A stretch of DNA of 64,000 nucleotides from Notospermus geniculatus (GCA_002633025.1 NMRB01000859.1:126145-190144), one strand, 5' to 3'; numbered from the stretch's first letter, positions 35,701 through 47,277 are shown. The notes: generated from the letters alone by a model not told the origin. Numbers and translations: made by a program.

Positions 35701-35876
35701 CCACTTGACAACAATAAAAACAATACAATCAGATCTCTCAATTAATCTTACTTTGCGTAAGCGGTAGCCTCCTCTGATGGGTTCGGAGGTAATGTTGGGA
35801 AGTAGCACGGCTTGCCTTTTTTCATGTTTTTATGACATGTATGAGCACTTTGCGACTTGGCCATTATGTCGGCCAT
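26777..35876 (-). CDS. BTBD16: BTB/BACK protein, BTBD16-like, complete 14-exon gene (674 aa)
   Basis: Exons in transcript order: 35752-35876, 34177-34243, 33764-33920, 32953-33249, 32364-32693, 31539-31723, 31342-31404, 30806-30993, 30077-30168, 29527-29609, 28616-28693, 28119-28220, 27326-27514 and 26777-26845 (stop TAG). All have AG/GT borders, and the lengths sum to 2025, divisible by three. The start (CAACATGG context) encodes MADIMAKSQ; an in-frame stop lies upstream. The BTB domain opens at about residue 216 (DVLLKCLGMNWELHRPYL), resumes after an about 65-residue polar insert (VIELEIDDPLI, ALAIALGNLYHDEMEI) and is followed by a BACK-like helical region and a beta-rich C-terminus. It resembles germ cell-less and especially BTBD16 (TNRWRYPESLGSDLLGSTQA in exon 3). 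BTB proteins of this type may act as Cullin-3 adaptors, but BTBD16 has no established role. Human BTBD16 is shorter (about 500 residues). Confidence 0.85.
27048..27191. mobile_element. GGGGCCATATTCATGAAG foldback MITE, copy 1
   Basis: Hairpin with arms CATGAAGCCTTCGCAACT and complement; a relative lies at 57006-57146. In the last intron of the BTBD16-like gene. Confidence 0.8.
27697..27938 (-). mobile_element. Penelope-like foldback retroelement with paired hammerhead-like motifs, copy B
   Basis: Inverted arms (27746-27938) carry CTGAGGA, GACCCC hairpin and GAAA on both strands (27889-27916 plus; 27770-27797 minus). The spacer is itself a nest of GAGATCCC/GGGATCTC hairpins. The tail, on the left here, reads in complement TGTGTGTCGTTTTTGTGC. 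The 16-bp direct repeat ACATAACTGATARAGA at 27681 and 27939 is the target duplication. BTBD16-like intron 12. Confidence 0.75.
27987..28100. mobile_element. CCTCCCACAGCAGG hairpin element, diverged copy
   Basis: Arms ACATCCTCCCACAGCAGAGG and CCCTGCTGTTGGACGATG flank CTCGCTCCTCTTCATCCAC and its partner. Same family as 63889-63990. Confidence 0.7.
30235..30640. repeat. Cluster of GATCAGTCGC/AGTCGC words
   Basis: About a dozen CAGTCGC or GCGACT words, several extended to TGATCAGTCGC, are spread over 400 bp in BTBD16-like intron 8. The ends TACAACTGTACATTGCGAC and GAGTTGTATCTAGTCGCAAT pair weakly, suggesting a decayed foldback element. Confidence 0.55.
31151..31324. mobile_element. CAGGGGCGGATCCACG short element
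   Basis: Termini CAGGGGCGGATCCACG and GAATCCACGCCTG with purine-rich subterminal runs (AGAGGGGCAC). No clear duplication. BTBD16-like intron 7. Confidence 0.65.
31801..32022. mobile_element. Foldback MITE with ATCACTCCAAAAGAGTGCAG ends
   Basis: Inverted arms also pair over TGACATGTGGGACGTCATGA-like sequence. BTBD16-like intron 5. Confidence 0.75.
32805..32905 (+). repeat. SINE body fragment
   Basis: GTAGTGCCTTGTACTTTGTG and GGCAAGTAAAAGTCCCC match the body of the SINE at 23545; the tRNA-like head is absent. BTBD16-like intron 4. Confidence 0.5.
34535..35277. mobile_element. TTAA-flanked MITE (AGGAGCAC ends) carrying a nested transposon
   Basis: Termini AGGAGCACGTTATTGCC and GTGCTCCT lie between TTAA (34531-34534, 35278-35281). 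The body includes CGCTAGGTGGCTCCCT and CGGCGAATGACCCGATT, shared with 44785 and 48310. The 34601-35131 element splits it. BTBD16-like intron 1. Confidence 0.8.
34601..35131. mobile_element. CAGTCGGGAACATAGGG transposon with CTAAC duplication
   Basis: A 531-bp element with perfect termini CAGTCGGGAACATAGGGCC and complement, then GATCGGCCGATC. Flanked by CTAAC at 34596-34600 and 35132-35136. The uninterrupted target reads GGGACTAACTACGCG at about 48680 (in complement). Confidence 0.85.
35497..35595. repeat. TAGGCCTA-rich patch
   Basis: Eight or more overlapping TAGGCCTA/GCCTAGGC words in 100 bp, the densest cluster of a word common across the window. Confidence 0.7.
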
Positions 35877-36589
35877 GTTGTCAACAGTGGCCGTTTCACG
35901 CAAGCACCTGCATATTCATGAGCGTAAATATAATCCATATCATGATAGTTTGGTCTACACGTGATTTATTTAGCCTCAAAAAGAACATCTAAATTTCTAT
36001 ATTTATTTATTTCCTACTAACGTCTTTCTGTTATAGGCTGGTGTAGCCATGATTACATTTCGCGGATTGGGACTCTGAAAAAGTAGTTCTTGTAGATCTC
36101 GTGGCTCATCGCGCACCTGGATTCGAGGTTTGCCGCTGCCTAGTTACGGGACGCCGCATCAGCTGTTTCCAAGTTCAATGACGTTTTAGGAATTACTTTG
36201 TTTCAGTATGCTAAAAAGTATCAGATTAGGCCTAGACTTTGCTTCTCATGTTAAGAAGTAACCCTCGGAACCTGTGGAAACAAAGTTTTCATCCCCCTGC
36301 ATTACAAGTTTATACGTACCGGTGAAGGCCTACCATCAATATTTTTTTTATAAAAAGTGATGATTTGCTATTTGGTAAAATGAACAACTCTGGAAAGTTT
36401 CTCTCTATCACGTCGCCTAAGAATCTCATGTAAAATATCAAAATCTCACTAACGTTTTGATAATCTCGACAATAATCATCGACAATTTGAGGGTTATTAA
36501 AAGGGCCAATGTGCCTACTATGGCAAGCCGTTTGTTCCTTTTAATCAAATACTGTTTTTTTAAATAAACTAGGTGTATTTTGAAAAACA

Positions 36590-37140
36590 TCTTGGTTTTT
36601 TGCTCCTTCAAGACAGGGAAGCTGAAAAAAACCAAGTTTTTTTAAAGAAACTTTTTTTTAAAAGAAACAGTTTTTTCCATTTTGCAGAAAAGAAACGATT
36701 TTTTTAAACTAGGTTTTTTTCATTAAAAAAAACAAGTTTCTTTTTTTAAAAGTTGGGGGTTTTAAAGTTGGATTTTTAAAAAAAACAAGTTTATATTTTA
36801 AAAACGTGTTTTTTGTATTAAGTGAAAAAACGGCGCCTATTACGCATTGCCAAAGATCAACCTGGTATTGTACAAAATCTAATGGCTGCTGACGAGGCTT
36901 GCTGAACCAACCTCGAGCAAAAAAGCTGTTTTTTGCCTTTTATTGGACAAAATAAACCAACTTTATTTTTAAAAAACTAAGTTTCTTTTAAAAAAACATG
37001 TTTTTAAAAAGTTGGGTTTTTTAAAAACAGTTTTTTAAACAGGGTTTTTTCACTCAGGTAAAAACTAGGATTTTTTGGAATAAGTGCCAAGATTCTTTGC
37101 AATGGAATAAAAGAAAACTTTTTAAAAAAAAAACAGGTTT
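36590..37140. repeat. A/T homopolymer low-complexity tract
   Basis: Repeated runs of six or more A or T joined as GTTTTTTAAAAAC-like words over 550 bp. Confidence 0.85.
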
Positions 37141-37757
37141 AGGCCTATTTGTTTAAATGAACAAACGGCTTGCAAAAGCCTCCTCCCAGAAAAAAAATTA
37201 TATCGAAAAGACGATTGGTATAGGTCTATACGCAATTTTGGGTAGGCCTCGGGGAGCTCCACCGATTGTCGGCAGTCCATTTTGGGTAGGGCCTAGGCCT
37301 ACTAAAGAGGTAGCACCTGGCCCACTCAGCTTTCTCTTGTTGGAGGTCGTTCTGACTATGGGTTGTTATTCTGATCATTCATATCGATATGCAACTTCAC
37401 CAAGCTTTCCACACTTATAGATGACTTGTGGACAAAGAAAATACCCAACCCGTAATTGGGATAGCGCTTGAAGGGGGACCAATTGTGTCGAGATGTTTCT
37501 GAGTACCGGTAGTGCACTTTCATATCCCGGGCCCTATACAGCCGAACACCGCGTCCAGATTTCTCTTCATATTTCCTGACCAACGAAAGCAATTAATTTG
37601 TAATTTCTTGGTGAGTGGAACCTTGTCCTTATCTCATTCCAATGGTGGTAGACTCTGTGCTCAAAGTTTCTCCCAACTACCAAATGTCTGGGGCGGACGA
37701 GGTTGGATGATGATGAAGACATACATGTTAGGACAGACTGTGACGGGGAATGATGGG

Positions 37758-38176
37758 CGTGTTTCAAAAAGTGTTCCGTCCGACACCATAAAATTTTCAC
37801 CATTCTTTTGTCTACTGGTGAAAGGCTGTTTCTTGAAACCCTACAATATTCATGTCAGATCTAAGGTATCATGGAGCTCTAAATTATGGCACTGAAAACT
37901 AATTGATCTATTGACCCTTTAATGTCTGACACTCGGCAGAAAGTAGTTTTGGTGTCGGACGGAACGATAGATTTTGCTGGTAGCTCAATATTTTTTGATA
38001 CCCTCCTTCAAATGAGTGTACACTGTACATCCCAGATGGAGAAACTAATAGTTAAAGGTCTATATTATCAAATACTACATTTTGATTTTTGGATAATCAA
38101 TGGGGCACAAATCTTTGTGATCATTTCAAAGTTAAATTTTGCCCCATTTTCTTGGGTGACCAATTTTGAAACACAC
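37758..38176. mobile_element. Foldback repeat, GTGTTTCAAAA ends
   Basis: GTGTTTCAAAAAGTGTTCCG pairs with GGTGTCGGACGGAAC (about 37950) and TTTTGAAACAC (38164). Decayed inverted-repeat element; no gene in the surrounding 35877-39030. Confidence 0.55.
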
Positions 38177-38294
38177 CCTGACTCATCAATGTGCATGGTG
38201 TTCTTGGCGAAATTTTGAATCGCTACCGTTTTATGAAAGACCATATTAAGGATGGATAAACTTCCATCCGTCTTTAGGGCTACTGGTGACCAAA

Positions 38295-38432
38295 TCCCTG
38301 TTTCCACATGTGCGTACTATGCTGCGTGATGCGTTAAATCTTTTGTTATTTTCCGCCGCTCTGCTTCCAAACAATGGGCGAAGCGTCAGAACGCAGCGTA
38401 AAACACCTGTCTAGTGGAAACAGGGCTTTAGG
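38295..38432. repeat. Foldback with CCCTGTTTCCAC ends
   Basis: CCCTGTTTCCACATGTG pairs with CTAGTGGAAACAGGG; inner AACGCAGCGTA and TGCTGCGTGATGCGTT also pair. Short MITE. Confidence 0.65.
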
Positions 38433-38628
38433 CTGTCACACCCGTCTGCAAAACTCCATACAGGGACGGCAATGTTATCACTTATAGGCCGACCCACAGA
38501 GCGGTGATGACTCTGTCGGGAGAGTGCTCATATATCATCATCTTCAAAAACTCCAGGATGTTGGGCTACCTCGGAGTAGGCCTACTATTGTTGTGTTCAA
38601 AATGCAATGGGAATTCGATCAGCTTATT

Positions 38629-38630
<2 letters not shown>

Positions 38631-38663
<33 letters not shown>

Positions 38664-38664
38664 A
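38631..38664. repeat. Poly-C run ending in an N
   Basis: About 33 consecutive C bases followed by N. Length is probably unreliable. Confidence 0.9.
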
Positions 38665-39030
38665 NGTTTTTGGATCCAGTAACTGATTAGATTACCCGTT
38701 GTACGACAATCGTCACCCGCATCCCACAGAATTACTCCAAGTGTTCATAATTAAAAATATGATTAAAGGTCTCGCCCTAATGAGAATGGTAGCTTTATCT
38801 GCTGGTATTTCGCGTGTGAGCGAGATATATTTCACAAGATACGACAGGAGGGAGCATTAATTGTGTCATTTATCCAATAGGATAATTAGTTTGGGAGTTA
38901 ATTTCCGGCGAGTTGCCGTCATCTCGATCCTGGCGTGTCAAAGGGACACGTGAGAAGGCCAACGGTGATTCTCTTCGTCTGATGTCACGGCCTGGTCCAG
39001 GAGGAGGGCAGACAGATTAACTCCAGGTCA

Positions 39031-39196
39031 TAATGGGGACCCTAGCTCACTGCCTCAATAGGTGTCACTAGTGGTTAAAACTATATTGAAATGAAACTGA
39101 CATCCCGGTCCTGATTAATTTCCCACACAAAAGACGTCCATTGTAGGACCGGGTTTCGGTGTGCTGCCCTCTATCGTAGCTAGGACCCCCATTATA
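39031..39196. mobile_element. TAATGGGGAC MITE, copy 1
   Basis: Ends TAATGGGGACCCTAGCTC and GCTAGGACCCCCATTA. The body contains GGTGTCACTAGTGGTTAAAA and GACATCCCGGTCCTGAT, shared in inverted orientation with 60413-60575. Confidence 0.75.
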
Positions 39197-39365
39197 TAGC
39201 GCGGCCACCTTTTTAGAAGCTTTGGTTCGACCACGTTACGTTTACCGGGGGAGGGGGTATGCCTGGACTTGCATTTCGCGAACGTTCGACAAATTTAGCA
39301 ACGATTTCCGATATAGAGCAATATACAGCTTCATATTCGGAGAAAGCGTCCAATTTCGTACAAAA

Positions 39366-40630
39366 GTTCTGATTTTCTCACTCTTATAATGTAAATCCCA
39401 CGGGTGATACCGCCACCATCTCGATGATCTCGTTGGCAGGACTGGAGACCGAGAAATTCGTTCCACATCTCGCCGGTAGGACTAAATTCTGAGATTGGTA
39501 GTGGCTGTCCATTATCAAGCGTTGATTGGTTGCTCTCATTCAACAAAAGGACAATTAATGGTTTTCAACCAATCAACGCTGAGTTTCTGCCGATCACGTG
39601 ATCATGAACAATACCGCCGGGTTTTACCGACCCACTGAGTTGAGGCCAACCGGTGGGATCGGGAAACCAACCCAGAGGGAATTCGGCGATATCACTCTAG
39701 AGGCATTAGGGAATTTTCGCAAAGCCCCCGAAACGCCAACACGAACGCCAAACCCATTATTCGATGCCACGAAGAGAGCACCGAACAAAACGACAGACGT
39801 TCGCGCTGGCGTTTCGGGGGCTTTTGCGAAAACTCTATTGACCAACGAGTGAAATCGCGGACTCGGTGACGGAAGATTTCTTCGATTTCGTTTTGTAGGA
39901 AAAAGATCGGGTCTGACACTTTTAGTGTCTCCAAGACCAAGATGCATCTTCGGCAGACGAGAAAGTGCTGTCAACAATGCTTCGCGATGAATGACATTAC
40001 ATGGCACTAAAAACTGCTTGAAGAGTGGGGAATTCACAGGGGATGAAGAGAAACTCTACAAGTGTATTAGATTAATGAACACGAGAAATTTTGAAGACAA
40101 AATAAAAATTTATTCAGAAGACCATTTATTTATCTGTCAACTGAAACAGAATGGATGGCGGCGTGCCCGTCAAATGTAACATCAGAGAATAGAATTCTAT
40201 ACTGTGAATGAAGTATACAATACACGTTTTTGAAGACACTTCAGAGTTTTTGTGAAACTTTGACTGAAACTGCACGTCATGCAGTGCATTTAGAGTTCAC
40301 TGTGTGTGCTTTGAAATCGTCGACGTAGAAACAGCAGGTGATAAGAGCAGCGGAGAAAATGGACATCGGCATATGATTGGTTGAATTTTCGGGAACAAAT
40401 AAATGATCGCACCTGATTGGTAGTCAGTTAGGAGCAAATGAATATTCGCACAATACTGGTTAAGCAAGGTTATATTTACAGCATGCAAATTTTTGGACGA
40501 TGGGGCGAAATTTTAATTCCAACTTCCCGATGAGTGAGAGATGTAGAGTTCGAATTCCCAGCGAAGTTTCACGAGTTTGTACAGTCCGTCTTTTCCACCA
40601 CATCCTCGTCTCTCACAAGGTGTTCGTATC
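39366..40630 (+). repeat. 1.25-kb direct repeat, copy 1 (gap-adjacent)
   Basis: From GTTCTGATTTTCTCACTC to CTCACAAGGTGTTCGTATC this matches 40985-42229 almost base for base with small indels. Copy 1 ends exactly at the N gap. Both copies contain the same GAGTTTTCGC MITE at the same position. Confidence 0.9.
39716..39839. mobile_element. GAGTTTTCGCAAAGCCCC foldback MITE
   Basis: Arms TTTTCGCAAAGCCCCCGAAA and complement; internal TTCGATGCCACGAAGAGAGC. Confidence 0.85.
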
Positions 40631-40963
40631 NNNNNNNNNNNNNNNNNNNNNNNNNNNNNNNNNNNNNNNNNNNNNNNNNNNNNNNNNNNNNNNNNNNNNN
40701 NNNNNNNNNNNNNNNNNNNNNNNNNNNNNNNNNNNNNNNNNNNNNNNNNNNNNNNNNNNNNNNNNNNNNNNNNNNNNNNNNNNNNNNNNNNNNNNNNNNN
40801 NNNNNNNNNNNNNNNNNNNNNNNNNNNNNNNNNNNNNNNNNNNNNNNNNNNNNNNNNNNNNNNNNNNNNNNNNNNNNNNNNNNNNNNNNNNNNNNNNNNN
40901 NNNNNNNNNNNNNNNNNNNNNNNNNNNNNNNNNNNNNNNNNNNNNNNNNNNNNNNNNNNNNNN
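40631..40963. other. Assembly gap (333 N)
   Basis: Run of N bases between the two 1.25-kb direct repeats; size is probably an estimate. Confidence 0.99.
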
Positions 40964-40984
40964 TCGGCTGCATTCTGGTTCACA

Positions 40985-42229
40985 GTTCTGATTTTCTCAC
41001 TCTTATAATGTAAATCCCAAGGGTGATATCGCCAACATCTAGGTGAGAGAACTGACCGTGAAATTCATTCCAGATCTCACCGGTAGGACTAAATTCTAAG
41101 GTCGGTATCGCTGTCATCCATTATCACGCGTTGATTGGTTGCTCTCATTCAACAAAGGACAATTAATGGTTTTAACCAATCAGCGCTGAGTTTCTGCCGA
41201 TCACGTGATCATGAACAATGGCGCCGGGTTCTACCGACCCACTGAGTTGATGCCAACCGGTGGGATCGGGAAACCAATCCAGAGGGAATTCGGCGATATC
41301 ACTCTAGAGGCATTAGGGAGTTTTCGCACAGCCCCCGAAACGCCAACGCGAACGCCAAACCCATTATTCGATGCCACGAAGAGAGCACAGAACAAAAGGA
41401 TAGACGTTCGCGTTGGCGTTTCGGGGGCTTTTGCGAAAACTCTATAGGCCTATTGACCTACGAGTGAAATCGCGGACTCGGTGACGGAAGATTTCTTCGA
41501 TTTCGTTTTGTAGGAAAAAGATCGGGTCTGACACTTTTAGTGTCTCCAAGATGAATCTTCGGCAGACGAGAAAATGCTGTCAACAATGCTTCCCGATGAA
41601 TGACATTACATGGCACTAAAAACTGCTTGAAGAGTGGGGAATTCAATGCCGGGGATGAAGAGAAACTCTACAAGTGTATTAGATTAATGAACACGAGAAA
41701 TTTTGAAGACAAAATAAAAATTTATTCAGAAGACCATTTATCTGCCAACTGAAACAGAATGGAGGGCGGCGTGCCCGTCAAATGTAACATCAGAGAGTAG
41801 ATTTCTTACTGTGAATGAAGTATACAATACACGTTTTTGAAGACACTTCAGAGTTTTAGTGAAACTTTGACTGAAACTGCACGTCAGTGCATTTAGAGTT
41901 CACTGTGTGTGCTTTGAAATCGTCGACGTAGAAACAGCAGATGATAAGAGCAGCGGAGAAAATGGACATCGGCATATGATTGGTTGAATTTTCGGGAAAA
42001 ATAAATGATCGCACATGATTGGTTGTCAGTTAGGAGCAAATGAATATTCGCACAATACTGGTTAAGCAAGGTTATATTTACAGCATGAAAATTTTTGGAC
42101 GATGGGGCGAAATTTTAATTCCAACTTCCCGAGGAGTGAGAGATCTAGTTCGAATTCCCAGCGAAGTTTCACGAGTTTGTACAGTCCGACTTTTCCACCA
42201 CATCCTCGTCTCTCACAAGGTGTTCGTAT
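40985..42229 (+). repeat. 1.25-kb direct repeat, copy 2
   Basis: See 39366-40630. Differences are scattered substitutions and indels of a few bases. Confidence 0.9.
41314..41445. mobile_element. GAGTTTTCGCAAAGCCCC foldback MITE
   Basis: Same insertion as 39716 carried in the duplicated block; more regular arms (ACGCCAACGCGAACG / CGTTCGCGTTGGCGT). Confidence 0.85.
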
Positions 42230-42329
42230 CAGTATAATATTTACATCACTTTTTGGTGGGCATTGTGCGATAATTCATATCTGAAAGTACACAAAAAGTA
42301 GATATGGATGAGAAAAGTGGTGCATGTAA

Positions 42330-42625
42330 GGGGCCGTCTCAAAATTGTTTTGAGGCCAAAAAAGACGAAGTGACTTCGTCTGGGGGAGGGGTTCTCGATT
42401 TGGGGAAGCCCACTTCATCTTTTTTGAAAAATTGGCATCGCTCTTTTTTACAGGAAAATGACTTTGTATATGCAGTCTTCAGAAAGGAACAAGGTTCTGG
42501 CTACATGGGCCTACTATATGGACTGTATGAGACTAGAGCTATAAACTTCCCACTTGGGATGAAGCCAATGAAAAGGTGAAGTCACGTCGTCTTTTTTGGC
42601 ATCAATGTAATTTTGAGATGGCCCC
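42330..42625. mobile_element. Harbinger-like MITE, GGGGCCGTCTCAAAATT ends, TAA duplication
   Basis: Termini GGGGCCGTCTCAAAATTG and AATTTTGAGATGGCCCC lie between TAA on both sides. Internal GACGAAGTGACTTCGTC and GAAGTCACGTCGTC also pair. A 3-bp TAA target is typical of Harbinger-type elements. Confidence 0.8.
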
Positions 42626-42673
42626 TAACAACGGGAATTGTCCTCCTGGAATGAAGTCAGCTTCGCTAGTATT

Positions 42674-43021
42674 GGCCCATATGCATAAAGAAAAGCAAAT
42701 GCTTTTTACTTGAAAATTGAAGCAATTACTTCCATCTGTATGCATAAAACCCAAAGTAAATGCTTTTGCAAAAAAGCAAATGCTGTTAGAACAAGCAATT
42801 ACTATTTACTTGTCCCTTTCAAGCAAACGCTAGAATTCACCTGTAGAACCATTGGTAAACAAGGAAATGCTTGTCAAGTATAAGCATTTGCTTTGAAATA
42901 GAAGTAGAAATTTTGCATATGAAACCAAGTAATTACATTTCTTTACTTTTGGCTTCAAGCAACTGCTTTTAATTTTTGCTTTTGCTGGAAGTAAATGCTT
43001 CATTTTTATGCATACGGCCCA
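42674..43021. mobile_element. Foldback MITE with GGCCCATATGCATAAAG ends
   Basis: Arms pair across AAGCAAATGCTT words repeated many times inside; ends TTATGCATACGGCCC. Confidence 0.75.
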
Positions 43022-44206
43022 TCGTGTCACCGTCAGGAAGGTCACGTAACACCCACGCTGGACAAAGCAATGCGACAGTAAAAAATTCGACAGTTTGTTT
43101 TTCGTCTAATTTCTCAAAGCCTGCGCTCTACCGCTTGAGTTAAGAGAACATGAATTGCCCAATTAATCCATCTATCCGCATTTTCCATCCACTCTTGGCA
43201 TCTCCAGTAGTTGGATAATTAGCCGAGCACCTGATAAGCTTTCCCGGGTTCTCATATTGATTCTCAACAGCAATTCAGTGTCATCAAGTCACCTTGCCTG
43301 GGGTATACGAATCGATTGGTGATGTATCCAAACACTTGAAGACCCGGAATGTCAGTATTGAGCATCCTCGAACCAGAAAAACCTGGCGTTTAACTTTGAT
43401 TTTATTCCACCCATCTCTGTTTTTTCACGACTACAAGCCGCTTAGAGGTTAAACTCGATTTTTTCTCTGGAAAGTGGAGTTTAATTTTTTGCTTGTCCTG
43501 CGCGCGCGTGATGGAGTACGCTCTTAGAAAAACTCGTTCCCAGGCTCTTTTTAAACACCAAACTGCTGTAGAACCTTTTACATCCGGTTTCCTTGGAACT
43601 AAATGTTCCGAGGTGAAGAAACACAGGATTCTGTGTGAAACTCTCTAGATAATTTTGGTTGTTATGAACTTCTGGAACTCAGTCTATACGTGAGTGCAGA
43701 CTTGAAAGGGTTTGTAGGCCCTCCTATGACGAGAGGGAACTCAAAAGGACATTTCTTTATGTCACTGGTGTATTGCATGTAGGCCTACATCGATGTTATC
43801 GCTGTTCTCGCTGGCCCCTATCTTCACCAGACGTCAAACCCCTGCCCTCAGACTCGGTGATTACAAGCTGACAACGAGACGTCAAGCGAGAAAAAATACG
43901 AGATTTCTGTCACAAACTTCATCCGGTCCAGCATCATCCACTTTGTAAAATCTTCGTAATCAGGAGAGCGTGCTGATATTGAGCTTATCAGCAATTTTGC
44001 CAAATTCTCTTCAGCTAATATTCGGCAATCTTGCCCTCCTCATTATCCTTATTAGTTCACCATGGTATCATTGTACTTCCGGGAGAATAGCCCTTCCGGA
44101 AGAACCAACACGACTGATTGGATAAACAAGTGAAACGAGCAGTTGACTTAAAACATTCATATTACCGCGATAAAAAAAACTTGCGTACATGTATCCTTCA
44201 ATATCA
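43022..44206. other. Spacer without recognised genes
   Basis: No exon or element boundary could be supported. Confidence 0.4.
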
Positions 44207-44340
44207 ATAGGGAGTTTTCGCAAAGCCCCCGAAACGCCAACGCGAACGTCTATCCTTTTGTTCGGTGCTCTCTTCGTAGCATCGAACAATGGGTTTGGCG
44301 TTCGCGTTGGGGTTTCGGGGTTTTGCGAAAACACTCTATT
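44207..44340. mobile_element. GAGTTTTCGCAAAGCCCC foldback MITE
   Basis: Arms as in 39716, right arm shortened (GGTTTCGGGGTTTTGCG). Confidence 0.85.
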
Positions 44341-44464
44341 GAGAGCCTACGACTCGCACGAGGTTGTGGGGCAGCGTTGCGTTTTGCGGTGCAAGTTCCC
44401 GCAAGCCAATGGCTTCAAAGCTGTTCCAACGAAGCGTCCACACAGAAATCTACCCTCAACTTAC

Positions 44465-44534
44465 CTTTTCTAATCTTTGTCGTCCCTCCTTAGTTTTCTT
44501 GGCTTGAACATGCGGTGATTCTTTGAGCCTCGGC
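44465..44534 (-). CDS. Orphan exon candidate, basic peptide
   Basis: Between a CAG acceptor and GTAAGT donor, one frame reads PRLKESPHVQAKKTKEGRQR followed by LEK. The other frames stop. No partner exon was found and no family is recognised. Confidence 0.3.
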
Positions 44535-44784
44535 CTGTGGGAAAGATAAGAGAAAATGCAATGTGAATCAGTCGTTTTGTTCATTCACAAATTTCATCGT
44601 CGCAAGAAGACCAATTAGAAACAATTTTCCATCGGTCCTCCACTGCACTTCGTATCATGAACCAATCAAAGTGCTTGTTGCTCTGCAGGAGCCAATGAGA
44701 TCGCTCGACGGGGACTGGTTACAATTTGGTTCCCGCTACATAGCAATGAATCGAACATGATACCATAAAATTGAAATGCGTTAT

Positions 44785-44968
44785 TTGACTGCGGACGTAG
44801 AGGGAGCCACCTAGCGGCAGTAAGGCGAACTACAAAAAATGCATTACAAAATGTACGTAGTACAGTGTACATGTAAATCGGGTCAATTCGCCGACAAAGT
44901 AAGTCCCTGGGTTGGAGAGTGGCGCGGTGGCGCCGGCTGCCGAGAAAAAGCGGTAATACCGTGGTCCT
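44785..44968. mobile_element. TTAA-family MITE copy (AGGGAGCCACCTAGCGGCAG)
   Basis: The body shares GTGGCGCCGGCTG and ATTACAAAATGTACG with 48310-48749; the right end GTGGTCCT abuts TTAA. Provides the empty site for the insertion at 48414. Confidence 0.75.
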
Positions 44969-44999
44969 TTAATAAACAAAAGGAAATTTTTCACAATTC

Positions 45000-47000
45000 C
45001 CCATCGCCTGTTGACAAAAGGTGACATTTGCTGAGCACAATCGCACATCTTTTTATTTCCGGAACAATATGATCAAACCACTCGAAAAGGCAAGGATTAC
45101 AGCGCGCATGATGGACCCAGACGACATAATTCTGATAAATACGCTCAAAGATATTAAATTTATAGGGTTTTATATGGTAATGGCTTCGATAAGGCATGAT
45201 ACATAGCGTCATCACGCCTAATCTCGCGAGTGATCTCGTGAATCTCACTCGTTTCGGGTGGGGCCGTGATTTATATCATATTGTTTTCTATATCAAATTT
45301 TAGATATTTCTTACTGTACAGAGGAATACATTTTATTGCGTCAGGCTGCAGTCATTACGGATCTGGTCTGTGAACGGTTGGCGTCTCCTTTGGAATGGTT
45401 GGCGTTTTTTTTCACGTGACGAATGTTGATCTGCGCTGTGCAATGTCATGCTGACCAAGAATATAAGGCCACACTTATTTTATTCATTGGTTTTACGGAT
45501 CCGCCGCACTTGCTTTTTCCGATTTTGGAAAATAAAAATGATTAAAAAATGGCATTATTTTTTGCCGCCGCCCACAAACTGATTATCCTGCCAATAAAAA
45601 TAAAAAATAATAAGAAAAAATGCTTCATTATTTTACCGCCGACATGCTGGACGACACTTGCCGAACGAAAACAATTCACAGCGGTTGTAACATTCATTCC
45701 CGTTCCAGTGTCATGAAGTGCCCCAAATTAATTTTTAATTATTTTTATAGCCGCCTGTTACATGTTTTGACAAATGTAATAAAAATGATCAAATAATTAC
45801 AATTATTTTTATTTTTATTTTCCGCCCTCCTGTCAGGGTTTCCAGGGAAAAAATCCGTAAACCAACAAGTAAATAAAATATATTCTTGTGTTGACGTACG
45901 CTCCTCTGATATTTGGGCTATTCCCATTGCGTCCTTTCCCAATTTGCCCACTAATACAAACTCTGAGGCTGACCCAACCCTAAGCATAGTTCTAATATTG
46001 GAGAGTGAATTGGAAAAGGGCGAAACGGGAAGACACCACGCACGTTGTCCATAAAAACGGCGAAAAAAACCAGTCGATGTCTTGACCTCATCTTCAAGGA
46101 AGATCCGCAAATACATGCGAGGCGCCAGGAATGACGTTCTTCGTCACTCAGGCCATGACATCATAGCCAAGAGGTAGTCAACAAATTCATGCTAAAAAAA
46201 CGGTGATTGGTCGGGAAAAGGTGAAATGCTACATAATAACTGGTGCGCCATTAGTTGTCCCTGGTAAGGATTGAGACATCGGTTAAAGGTCATCGATGTT
46301 GTCTCGTCCTAAGTAATTACCTCGCCAAGGGCCCTTTATTTATACCACACAAAATGAACTGTTACAGGTATTTTCCAAATCCTCCTTGATTTATTTCGGT
46401 ATCATCCGTCCGAGCACTTTTACCCGGAGTCACGTCAGTTATTGCGATGTAGCAGTTTGAAATTGCAAGAAAATCGTCCAACCATACAATTTTCCCCGAA
46501 ATGCCACTTGCCCGTCTGTTCGCCGCCCCCAGCATGTCTTTCGCGCCTCATCCCTACATGATAAGAGTCATTATGTTTCATTACTAACCGCCAGTGTAAT
46601 CCCCGCCCTGGTATCAGCCAGGGTGATCGTTACGACTTACGAGTTCGAGGTAGACGCAAGAGAGCAAGGCGTCTTCATCGGTGTTCACAATTCACAATGG
46701 GGAACGGAAGCACCGAGACAGGTATTTCGAGGTCATAGACTGGTAGCCGGTCTTCTGGGCAGCTTGCATTCGAAGACCGGTGAAAGCAAAATGCTTCCCG
46801 ACGAGTGACGTCATTCTACAGCCATTCGGCTCGGCCTCGCCCGGCCTCCTTCGGGTACTTCGGGATTTGTCGGGAGTCCGGCTCGGCTGTATAACAATAC
46901 GCGCCATCTTGAAACGGAAGTGGGTCCTCATTTCCGGCGATTTACTAACCCATTCGTCCGCCGGATAAAATATAGTGCCCAGGTGATGGTGTCTAGAATG
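45000..47000. other. AT-rich spacer
   Basis: 45520-45830 is rich in AATAAAAAT runs. A 123-codon open frame on the minus strand (45745-46116) has no splice signals or family resemblance and is not called. Confidence 0.4.
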
Positions 47001-47159
47001 GGAGCAGTCAGCCGCGCATATTGCCAACAGATGGCAGCAAAGGTCTAGCGGACCAATGTACAGGAAAATCTACGTGATTGCTGCTCGATCGATAATGACT
47101 GGGTTCGCTATATGCATTGAATTGGGCCGTAGTGACACCTAGTGGTCAACTCGCTGACA
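47001..47159 (-). repeat. Interspersed repeat, copy 2
   Basis: Inverted relative of 19051-19209. Confidence 0.75.
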
Positions 47160-47277
47160 GCTCCTATTACACGATATACGCATATTTTTTGAAAATTCAT
47201 CATTGTATATATGAATTACTTAAAACTATAGATTTATGCGTACATAAGATCAAGAAAAGTATGATATTATGNCAAAC

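Noticed and set aside
40500-41013. Long frames across N bases
   Set aside because: Artefacts of translating the assembly gap.
45745-46116. 123-codon minus-strand frame
   Set aside because: Composition drifts into an AT-rich tract (NKNKNN) and no domain or splice context supports it.
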